Shown: positions 1-7,223 of the stretch, piece by piece
Position numbering within the stretch: the first letter of the stretch is position 1
Layout: each line of letters begins with the position of its first letter
Assembly: GCA_002159155.1 (NCBI GenBank)
Contig: LZRQ01000074.1
Location: forward strand, 1-15,137
Origin: Firmicutes bacterium ZCTH02-B6
GTDB taxonomy: Bacteria > Bacillota > Limnochordia > Limnochordales > ZCTH02-B6
DNA: 15,137 nt
Direction: 5' to 3'
Made by a program: the position numbers and the translations under genes
The notes under the pieces: model-generated
Told to the model about the DNA's origin: nothing
Database searches by the model: none
The model's input: only the letters and a program-made list of their open reading frames with translations

Positions 1-68
1 ATCCCCCGCTTGTCCACTCTCTTTCGTACTTAAGGAGCCCGTAGTACGCGCTCCCGGGCTTAAGGCTT

Positions 69-86
69 GGCGGCCGCGAGGCCGCC
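69..86 (-). terminator. GC-rich hairpin after the SIMPL gene, weak terminator candidate
   Basis: The arms at 69-75 and 80-86 are perfect 7-bp complements (GGCGGCC/GGCCGCC) around a 4-base loop, about 32 bases past the stop codon at 118. No T run follows on the minus strand, so a classical intrinsic terminator is not shown. A second, bulged inverted repeat (CTTAAG..CCCG at 29-41 against CGGGCTTAAG at 54-63) lies further downstream and could serve instead. Nothing coding is visible in 1-117. Confidence 0.3.
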
Positions 87-117
87 GCTCCGGGCTGTAC
101 CGGCTCTTAACCAGCGG

Positions 118-1383
118 CTACTTACTGGCCGTTTGGAACACGACCAGCACCTGCGCCCGTACCGTCAGCTCGTTGGGCGGGAACTCGGGGGCCGATGCGT
201 CCTCGGCGGCGAGCGCCGCGCGCATGGCCGTGAGCGGCACCGGTTGCGCCGCACCCTGAGACTGATCGTGGATCTCCGCAATCCCGACGAGGCGCTGGCC
301 AAGGGCTTCCGCCAGCGTCTCCGCGCGCCAACGGGCGTCGTTGGCCGCTTCCCGCAAGGCGGCCGCCTGCGCCGCCCGCACGTCCTGGAGGCCGTACTCG
401 ATGCGGTTCACTTCCGTGATGCCGTTATTCACCAGCGTCTGCACCAGCTCCCCGAGCCTCTCGAGCTGGTCCAAGCGCACCTCTAGCTGGGTGCGGGCCT
501 CGTAGCCGACAATGTAGGACTGGCCGCTTTCGTAGCGGTACTGCGGGTTGAGGGCAAACTGCCGGGTGCGCACTGCCCCCTCGGGGAGCCCGAAGGCCTC
601 CAATGCCCTCAGTACGCCGTTGAGCTGCACGTTCATCTCTTGCTGTGCTTCTTGTGCCGTTTCAGCGCGGCCGACAGCGGCAAAGGTAACGGTGGCCCGG
701 TCGGGAGCGGCCGTCACCTCGCCATACCCAGTGACCCGCAGCAAGCCTTCCGGTTCAACGTCCACGCCAGACGCCGCACCGGGTCGTGAATCCCGTCCCA
801 ACGAGCGGGACGGCGTTTGGGACGCGGAGTCCCTCAGTGGTGCGGCCACCCGCTGCTCGCTCAAGACCCGTCCCTGGCCGTCCACGAAGCGCACCGTGAA
901 GGTGCCTTGCGGCAGGCCGTCCTGGGGAATGGGAACGATGTCGACGGGATAGGTGATGACCATCGTCACAAACTCGCCCGGGCCGGGGCTGCGGCGATCC
1001 ACGACGACGGTTACGACGGGCCGGATTCCCCGGTCGACCCGCACCTGACGGATACGGATCCCATAGCCCCCGGTCGGTGCCTCGCCCAGGTATGCCACAA
1101 CCGCGGCGGCATCGGGATCTTCCACCCAGCGGGCGAGTTCGTCGCCGTGGGACGACCACACCGCTTCCGGCAGGGCCAGGCGGGCCAGGCGAAGGTCAGC
1201 CGGTGTCATAAGTAAGGCGAAGTACTGGTCCGGAAACTCGGTCTCCGTCTGCCAGCGCCAGGAGCGCAGGGTTTCTCCCTCATACAGTACGCCGTCGTTG
1301 CCGGCGGCCAAAGCCAACAGCGCGCTTGCCGCCACGATGAGCATCGCCGTCGCCAAAAGGCGCGTCCGTTGTTTCCTTCTCAT
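118..1383 (-). CDS. Exported PrcB-C-like / SIMPL (DUF541) domain fusion protein
   Basis: A 421-residue protein. The start is the ATG at 1383, preceded by a GGAAAAGGTGGAAGG purine tract; the frame stays open upstream but that extension looks non-coding. Residues 1-27 have a basic start (MRRKQRTR) followed by a hydrophobic stretch ending in ALLALAAG, which fits a signal peptide or N-terminal anchor. Residues about 94-172 resemble the PrcB C-terminal domain: AYLGEAPTGGYGIRI, then PGPGEFVTMVITYPVDIV. A polar linker (about 183-211) leads to a SIMPL domain at about 212-417, recognised from VTGYGEVTAAPDRATVTF, FALNPQYRYE and a C-terminal beta strand ending VRAQVLVVFQT. SIMPL proteins are mostly envelope proteins of unclear role; PrcB in Treponema is part of a protease complex. 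The combined role is unknown, perhaps extracytoplasmic protein interaction. It lies 115 bases downstream of the radical SAM gene, and a 7-bp hairpin (1411-1429) sits between them. The domain calls are from memory of the families. Confidence 0.85.
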   Translation of the reverse strand: MRRKQRTRLLATAMLIVAASALLALAAGNDGVLYEGETLRSWRWQTETEFPDQYFALLMTPADLRLARLALPEAVWSSHGDELARWVEDPDAAAVVAYLGEAPTGGYGIRIRQVRVDRGIRPVVTVVVDRRSPGPGEFVTMVITYPVDIVPIPQDGLPQGTFTVRFVDGQGRVLSEQRVAAPLRDSASQTPSRSLGRDSRPGAASGVDVEPEGLLRVTGYGEVTAAPDRATVTFAAVGRAETAQEAQQEMNVQLNGVLRALEAFGLPEGAVRTRQFALNPQYRYESGQSYIVGYEARTQLEVRLDQLERLGELVQTLVNNGITEVNRIEYGLQDVRAAQAAALREAANDARWRAETLAEALGQRLVGIAEIHDQSQGAAQPVPLTAMRAALAAEDASAPEFPPNELTVRAQVLVVFQTASK

Positions 1384-1498
1384 ATGGCACCTTCCACCTT
1401 TTCCACCGGCGGCCGTGTCCGGCACGGCCCGATCCCCCGCGCACCGACCGGCGACGCCGCCCAGCCCCGGTGGTAGCTTGCGCAGCTGTTGCCTGCGC

Positions 1499-2584
1499 TT
1501 ACCGCGAACTTCGACCGAACGGTTGCGCGTTCCTGGTTTGTTCCGTTTGGCGGCGATTGGCGGTGGAAACCAGCGCCGCGATGGCGGGGGTTTTCGGCGG
1601 TCGACCGCACGCGGGCTGGGAGAGGTGCGGCTGCTCACGTTGCCAACTGCTTGACGCGATTCGCTCGAACAGGGACAGCTGCTCGGGCGCTGCCTGAGGG
1701 CGTGTGTAGACAAACGGCTCGGAGCGCGCAAAGCCGTGGCGCCGCTTGAGTTGTTGAACCCGGCCCAGAATGCGGTCCTGATATGCCCGGGGGGCGTAGG
1801 CTGCCGGGTACAACCTCTCGTAAAGCGGGAGCAGCCATGGGACTTCCCTTATGAGGAAGTCCTTGTAGACGTCCTTCACGCTTCCCTGGAGCCGCAGGAC
1901 GGCGGCGCTGACAAAGGCGGCCCCGTGCTCGCGGGCGGCGCGGATGACGGCCTCGAGGGAGTGTGTATCGTCGGTCAGCCCAGGCAAGATGGGGGCTAAG
2001 AGCACCCCTGCCCGCACACCGGCTTGCACTAATTGTCGCATGACACGGAGGCGCTGCTGCGGTGGCGGGGTGTCGGGTTCGATGCGCTTTGCGAGGGCGC
2101 TGTTGAGGGTGGTGATGCTGAAGGCGACGCTTACGCCCGGACCGCGGGCCAGGCGCTGCAACACGTCCAGGTCCCGCAAGATCATGGAGTTTTTGGTCAC
2201 GATGGAGCACGGCGTGTCGTAGTCGGCCAGCGCTTCGAGGATCCCGCGCGTGAGGCGGTATCGCCCCTCAGCGGGTTGGTAGGGGTCGACGGCGGTGCCG
2301 ACCGCAACAGCCTCACGGTTCCAGCTCTTGCGGGCCAGTTCCCTCCGGAGCACTTCTACGGCATTTACCTTGACGAAGATCTGTTGCTCGAAATCGTGGC
2401 CCGGTCCCAACGCGAGATACTCGTGGTAGCGCCTTGCGTAGCAATAGACGCACGCGTGCACGCAGCCCCTGTACGGGTTTACGGACCAGCCAAAGGACAT
2501 GTACGGCGTGTCAACCCGGTTGAGGAGCGACTTGCACTCAATCTCGATGAGCTTGGCTCCCGGCATGGCACCATCGCCCCGCAC
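1499..2584 (-). CDS. SPL-family (Rv2578c-like) radical SAM protein
   Basis: A 361-residue protein if the GTG at 2584 is used; the ATG at 2566 (MPGAKLIEIE) is an equally plausible start and neither has a strong ribosome binding site. Residues 39-50 carry the iron-sulfur motif CxxxCxYC (C41, C45, C48) right after SFGWSVNPYRG, a pattern typical of the spore-photoproduct-lyase-like family. VGTAVDPYQPAEG (about 95-107), ITTLNSALAKRIEP (157-170) and LLAPILPGLTD (195-205) are further family landmarks. The protein should bind a 4Fe-4S cluster and cleave S-adenosylmethionine; the substrate is unknown and I do not claim spore photoproduct repair. QLSLF at residues 302-306 (1667-1681) matches the bacterial sliding-clamp binding motif. 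A polar 55-residue tail of unusual composition (307-361) follows it. A LexA-like box and an extended -10 element lie upstream, so SOS control is likely. Confidence 0.9.
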   Translation of the reverse strand: MRGDGAMPGAKLIEIECKSLLNRVDTPYMSFGWSVNPYRGCVHACVYCYARRYHEYLALGPGHDFEQQIFVKVNAVEVLRRELARKSWNREAVAVGTAVDPYQPAEGRYRLTRGILEALADYDTPCSIVTKNSMILRDLDVLQRLARGPGVSVAFSITTLNSALAKRIEPDTPPPQQRLRVMRQLVQAGVRAGVLLAPILPGLTDDTHSLEAVIRAAREHGAAFVSAAVLRLQGSVKDVYKDFLIREVPWLLPLYERLYPAAYAPRAYQDRILGRVQQLKRRHGFARSEPFVYTRPQAAPEQLSLFERIASSSWQREQPHLSQPACGRPPKTPAIAALVSTANRRQTEQTRNAQPFGRSSR

Positions 2585-2599
2585 CGTATGTATGTTCCC

Positions 2600-2613
2600 G
2601 GATCATATGTTCG
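2600..2613 (-). promoter_or_regulatory. LexA (SOS) box candidate
   Basis: Read on the minus strand the site is CGAACATATGATCC, which matches the Bacillus LexA/DinR consensus CGAACRNRYGTTYC at 13 of 14 positions. It lies just downstream of the predicted -10 element, at about +8 to +21 of the expected transcript and 16 bases before the GTG start, a position where a bound repressor would block the radical SAM gene. Confidence 0.6.
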
Positions 2614-2626
2614 GTACTCGGAGTGT

Positions 2627-2635
2627 ATCATAGCA
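2627..2635 (-). promoter_or_regulatory. Extended -10 promoter element of the radical SAM gene
   Basis: The minus strand reads TGCTATGAT, an extended -10 (TGnTATAAT-like, 5 of 6 in the hexamer). I see no good -35 at 16-18 bases upstream, which extended -10 promoters can tolerate. The start of transcription would fall near 2620, immediately before the LexA-like box. Confidence 0.5.
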
Positions 2636-2734
2636 CGTAGGCGACGACAAGGACCGAACAGTCGGAGGATGGTGGTCGCACCGTGAGACCGTTCTACGGA
2701 AAGACCGTGAGGATGGACGAGCTGGGCCGGTGCG

Positions 2735-3400
2735 TCAGCGGGAGCTGCTCGCCGGCCCATGGAGGCGTCCGCCCAGCCAGCCGCGGATGACCTCAAGGCA
2801 GGCGGCGTTAACCTCGTGGTCCATGGGAAACTCCTCGTAGCGCACGTCGGCATTGAACTGCCGTAGGCGCTCGGCCGCAGCCCGCCCCCAGGCGACGGGC
2901 AAGATGCTGTCGTAGGTGCCGTGAGTGACGAGGACCGGCATGCCGCCCAGGTCGGTGTGGGGTGGCTGCCATACTTCCGGGCGCGGCAGGTAGCCGCTGA
3001 GCGCGACGACGCCGCCGACCCGGTCGGGGATCGTTAAGGCGACGGACATGGACATGACGGCCCCCTGGCTAAAGCCGAGCAGCACCAGCTGGTCCCGGGC
3101 AAGCTGCCACCGTTCCCGCACGTGGTCGACCAAGGCTGCCAGCCGGTCGATACTTTGTTGGAAGCCTTGCGGTTCCGGATCGCCCAGGTTGGCAAACTCA
3201 TACCACGCGTAGCCCACGGCCCAGCCCAGGGAAAGTTCCAGCGGACCCCGGGGCGCGACGACCCGGAGGGGCAAGCCCAGCGGCTGCGCCAGACCGAGCA
3301 GGTCGTGTTCGTTGCTGCCCCGGCCGTGGATGGCGATGACCGTCAAGCGGGGCTCTTGGCCGGGCGGTTCCCACAGCCCAACGGTGAGAGGGGCCTCCAT
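2735..3400 (-). CDS. Phospholipase/carboxylesterase-family alpha/beta hydrolase
   Basis: A 221-residue cytosolic protein, the usual length for the phospholipase/carboxylesterase (esterase 2, YpfH-like) family. The ATG at 3400 follows a strong AAAGGAG ribosome binding site. HGRGSNEHD at 25-33 forms the oxyanion-hole region, GFSQG at 109-113 gives nucleophile Ser111, and Asp164 (THGTYDSILPV) and His195 (PMDHEV) complete the triad. It should hydrolyse carboxylic esters, thioesters or acyl lipids; the substrate cannot be read from sequence. It lies 69 bases after the coiled-coil protein gene, with a 7-bp hairpin (3433-3439/3446-3452) between them, so the two may be co-transcribed with partial attenuation. 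Confidence 0.92.
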   Translation of the reverse strand: MEAPLTVGLWEPPGQEPRLTVIAIHGRGSNEHDLLGLAQPLGLPLRVVAPRGPLELSLGWAVGYAWYEFANLGDPEPQGFQQSIDRLAALVDHVRERWQLARDQLVLLGFSQGAVMSMSVALTIPDRVGGVVALSGYLPRPEVWQPPHTDLGGMPVLVTHGTYDSILPVAWGRAAAERLRQFNADVRYEEFPMDHEVNAACLEVIRGWLGGRLHGPASSSR

Positions 3401-3469
3401 GCGTCCTCACTCCTTTGTGACCGGTTCCTGTTGGACCGGGAGCCGCCGGTCCTTGCCATCTGCCATCGC

Positions 3470-4060
3470 TTAGTCCTTGCTGCTGGCCACCTGCATTTCG
3501 AGCCGCCGCAGCTCGCGAGTGCACGCCTGGAGCTCTTCCTGGGCCATGCGCTGGAAGGCGGCCAGCTCGTCCCGGCGTGCCGGGTCTCCGTCCTCCATGA
3601 GGCGGCGGCACTCGTTGTAAATGTCGAGGGCCCTGTCGATGCGGGCCCGCAATTCGGCCATGCGGTCCTCGGCCCGCTGCACGCCCGCCGTGCGGCCGGC
3701 GACCACGTCCGCGTAGCTGTTGACGAGGCACTGCTGGAAGTCTTCGTGTTCGCTGCTGCCGTCAAAAAGAAGCTTGACGCAGATGGGATCGTCCCGCTGG
3801 GCGAGGGCGGAGGCCAGGGTGAGGGGATCGGGGATGGTCATGCCTCCGACCGTCGCCTGCCAGGGCGGCGTCGGCCACACGCGCGCCCGCCCCATGGCGA
3901 TTTGGATCGCAATTGGCGCTCCTTCGAGGTCACGCACGAAATGAACCCGGTGCACGGCGCCCATCAGCATGCCGCACAAGTACACCAGCATAGCGTCTGG
4001 ATAAGCGGCGATGGACAGCTGCTGCAACACGCGCACCTTGCGCTGGATTTCCTCGTTCAT
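3470..4060 (-). CDS. Hypothetical protein with C-terminal coiled coil
   Basis: I do not recognise this family. The ATG at 4060 gives 196 residues. An in-frame ATG at 4087 exists, but the predicted transcription start is near 4094 and would leave almost no leader, while GGGAGATGGG lies about 10-20 bases before 4060. The N-terminal half (1-120) looks like a compact mixed domain with a hydrophobic helix (PDAMLVYLCGMLMGAVHRV, about 21-39) and a segment IAIQIAMGRARVWPTPPW. Residues about 122-190 are charged and heptad-like, predicting a long helical hairpin or coiled coil with two cysteines (C161, C180). No signal peptide is evident. It is the first gene of a minus-strand unit and is divergent from the ABC exporter, with which it may share an operator. 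Confidence 0.75.
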   Translation of the reverse strand: MNEEIQRKVRVLQQLSIAAYPDAMLVYLCGMLMGAVHRVHFVRDLEGAPIAIQIAMGRARVWPTPPWQATVGGMTIPDPLTLASALAQRDDPICVKLLFDGSSEHEDFQQCLVNSYADVVAGRTAGVQRAEDRMAELRARIDRALDIYNECRRLMEDGDPARRDELAAFQRMAQEELQACTRELRRLEMQVASSKD

Positions 4061-4100
4061 CGCTGCGTTTCCCATCTCCCATGCCACGCATCGTACGTTC

Positions 4101-4130
4101 AGCGTACCAATCGGCCGGTGGGAATGTCAA
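4101..4130 (-). promoter_or_regulatory. Minus-strand promoter of the hypothetical coiled-coil gene
   Basis: A perfect minus-strand TTGACA (4125-4130) is followed after 18 bases by TACGCT (4101-4106), a poor -10 matching 3 of 6. The -35 is inside the perfect inverted repeat described separately. The weak -10 suggests low basal or activated expression. Confidence 0.4.
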
Positions 4131-4188
4131 CGAACGGCAACCGAACACCTCCAGCCCTCGCCAGGCCTGGCAAGGCCTTTCGTTGACA
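4125..4188. repeat. Perfect 10-bp inverted repeat holding both divergent -35 boxes
   Basis: TGTCAACGAA at 4125-4134 and TTCGTTGACA at 4179-4188 are exact reverse complements, separated by 44 bases. Each arm contains TTGACA pointing outward. Two further perfect palindromes lie inside: CCAGGCCTGG (4161-4170) and AAGGCCTT (4172-4179). The layout suggests a shared regulatory site between the ABC exporter and the minus-strand unit. Confidence 0.7.
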
Positions 4189-4212
4189 CTTTCTGAAACC
4201 GAACATTACAAT
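4183..4212 (+). promoter_or_regulatory. Promoter of the ABC exporter
   Basis: A consensus -35 TTGACA (4183-4188) and a TACAAT -10 (4207-4212) are 18 bases apart, a good housekeeping-sigma promoter. Transcription would begin near 4219, leaving a leader of about 100 bases before the GTG start. Confidence 0.7.
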
Positions 4213-4254
4213 GATCGTGACTGTGGTCAGGACCCTTTAGTTTAAGAGCCGCCC

Positions 4255-4311
4255 GGGCCAACCACGTTTCCGAGCGGCGCCGGCGCGGGGGTACTGGCCC
4301 TAGGCAGGAGG
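4255..4311 (+). promoter_or_regulatory. Structured leader and ribosome binding site of the ABC exporter
   Basis: GGGCCA (4255-4260) can pair with TGGCCC (4295-4300), enclosing the palindrome GCGCCGGCGC (4277-4286). The AGGAGG ribosome binding site at 4306-4311 follows directly, six bases before the GTG start at 4318. The fold may influence translation; I recognise no known riboswitch class. Confidence 0.4.
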
Positions 4312-4317
4312 ACAGCG

Positions 4318-6060
<1,743 letters not shown>

Positions 6061-6103
6061 AGCCGCGCCGGCCTGCAGGCCAGCGTCATACATAGCCATC
6101 CCG

Positions 6104-6157
6104 CGAAAGTCCTAGTTAATCAGTCGGAAGTCCCGCTTTATCAGGACCGAAGTCCTA
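6104..6157 (+). repeat. Three-copy AAGTCC direct repeat upstream of the GntR gene
   Basis: AAGTCC occurs at 6107-6112, 6128-6133 and 6150-6155, spaced 21 and 22 bases (two helical turns). The first two units also share a downstream TTwATCAG (ending at 6123 and 6144). The third overlaps an inverted repeat AGGAC-CGAA-GTCCT (6143-6156). A weaker relative, CGAAGTC, lies at 6199-6205. The 6061-6305 spacer contains no gene I can support; these repeats are its main content. Confidence 0.6.
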
Positions 6158-6305
6158 CGCGTTCTGTCGGAGCCCACAGGAATTTCTCTCCATATTCTCG
6201 AAGTCACCTACAGGCAATGTAATAAACCTCCCGGATCCAGCGGCGCGTGGCCGTTCAGTGTTCCTAAACTTGACACAACAAGGCACTCTTGCCCGTGGAC
6301 GAGAG

Positions 6306-6995
6306 GTGATTCCACTGTCTCCTGACCCCTATGGCCGCACCGGCCAAGCATCTTCCCGGGCCGACCTGGTCTACCTGACTCTCCGGCAAGATATCCTCAG
6401 CAACAAGTACCGGCCCGGCCAGCGACTTTCCGAAGAAGCCATCGCCCATAACCTAAACGTCAGCCGGACGCCGGTCCGCGAGGCCCTGAAGCGGTTGCAT
6501 GCGGAAGGCCTGGTAGAAATCACACCTCGCCGCGGGTCTATCGTGCGGGACCCAAGCGGTGAGGAGCTGGCGGAGCTGTGCGCCGTGCGGGAAGTGCTGG
6601 AGGGACTGGCGGCCCGGCTGGCGACGCGGTCCATCTCCCACATTGAACTGTACACCTTGGAGCGTCTCTTGAACGACATGGAGGGGGCCATCGCGGAGGA
6701 ACGGCTTGCAGATTTGGAGGAACTCAACCTCCAATTTCACGAGACGATTTGGATCGCGAGCCGCAACCGCTACCTCGCCCAACAGCTGCGGCAGTTGCGC
6801 CAGTTTGTGCAGCGCCTCCAGGAGAGCACCCTCACCGTCCCCGGTCGCAAGGAGGCAGCCTTCCAGGAGCATAAGGCGTTGTTTGCCGCCTGTGCGGCCG
6901 GCGATCCCGATATGGCAGAGCGGGTTGCCCGGGAGCATGTGCGCAAGGCCGAAAGCGTCCGAATGATGGTTTGGCGCAGGAGCCGTTGCGCGTGA
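6306..6995 (+). CDS. GntR-family transcriptional regulator, FadR/FCD subfamily
   Basis: About 229 residues from the GTG at 6306. The N-terminal winged helix-turn-helix (about 20-85) includes GQRLSEEAIAHNLNVSRTP and VREALKRLHAEGLVE. The FCD ligand domain (about 92-222) carries the LQFHETIW, EHKALF and EHVRKAE histidine motifs that bind metal or an organic-acid ligand in this subfamily. The start is uncertain: a GTG at 6258 lacks a ribosome binding site and 6306 has it too close, whereas GAGGTGAT (6303-6310) is ideally placed for a CTG at 6315. A start at 6315 would also give the same N-terminal length as the related regulator at 12075. It precedes the glucosidase gene, with a candidate operator between, and probably controls the downstream enzymes and itself in response to an acidic metabolite. 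Confidence 0.9.
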   Translation: MIPLSPDPYGRTGQASSRADLVYLTLRQDILSNKYRPGQRLSEEAIAHNLNVSRTPVREALKRLHAEGLVEITPRRGSIVRDPSGEELAELCAVREVLEGLAARLATRSISHIELYTLERLLNDMEGAIAEERLADLEELNLQFHETIWIASRNRYLAQQLRQLRQFVQRLQESTLTVPGRKEAAFQEHKALFAACAAGDPDMAERVAREHVRKAESVRMMVWRRSRCA

Positions 6996-7078
6996 TAAGG
7001 CTCCCATCGCCCTTGGGCGACTCGGCTCCACGCGCCTCACCCTCAGTGCCGTGTGTGCGGCGATCAGATCATCGTCCT

Positions 7079-7089
7079 TTGTGGGACAA
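7079..7089. promoter_or_regulatory. FadR-type operator candidate before the glucosidase gene
   Basis: TTGTGGGACAA is a perfect TTGT-N3-ACAA inverted repeat and fits the TNGTNNNACNA pattern known for FadR-subfamily GntR operators. It lies inside a wider 7-bp inverted repeat (CGGCGAT at 7059-7065, ATCGCCG at 7088-7094). It is between a GntR gene and the putative target, about 135 bases before the enzyme start. Confidence 0.4.
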
Positions 7090-7175
7090 TCGCCGAGGTT
7101 CCCCGGGAAGAAACGCTGTGGGCGGCAGGCAAGTGCGCTTGGACATGCAATTAGATCCATACCAGGAAAATGCGG

Positions 7176-7215
7176 GCCGAGCCGGGCGCTCGGCGAGGCC
7201 TTTCAGCCGGAGGAG
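7176..7215 (+). promoter_or_regulatory. Leader hairpin and ribosome binding site of the glucosidase gene
   Basis: GCCGAGC (7176-7182) pairs with GCTCGGC (7188-7194) around a 5-base loop. GGAGGAG (7209-7215) follows and decides the TTG start at 7224. No convincing -35/-10 pair was seen in 6996-7175; TTGGAC at 7139-7144 lacks a good -10. Confidence 0.4.
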
Positions 7216-7223
7216 TGGACGGG

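Noticed and set aside
1499..2584. Assignment of the radical SAM protein as true spore photoproduct lyase (splB)
   Set aside because: The iron-sulfur motif and overall family fit, but I could not identify spore-photoproduct-lyase-specific residues, and related proteins occur in non-sporing bacteria.
2723..2759. TGGGCCGG/CCGGCCCA 8-bp inverted repeat over the stop codon of the hydrolase gene
   Set aside because: The loop is over 20 bases, there is no U tract, and part lies in coding sequence; a terminator is not supported.
4088..4101. A second LexA-like site near the predicted start of transcription of the coiled-coil gene
   Set aside because: It matches the consensus at about 11 of 14 positions with an incomplete second half-site; too weak to claim.
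3122..4186. A 354-codon plus-strand frame opposite the hydrolase and the coiled-coil gene
   Set aside because: It spans two minus-strand genes and their promoter region, and its translation shows no domain; the hydrolase triad on the other strand is unambiguous.
6270..6298. TTGACA at 6270-6275 as a promoter for the first GntR gene
   Set aside because: No acceptable -10 hexamer occurs 16-18 bases downstream.
6979..7020. Short inverted repeats (GGAGCC/GGCTCC and CGCCC/GGGCG) around the end of the first GntR gene
   Set aside because: Six-bp or shorter stems without a T tract are expected by chance in this base composition.
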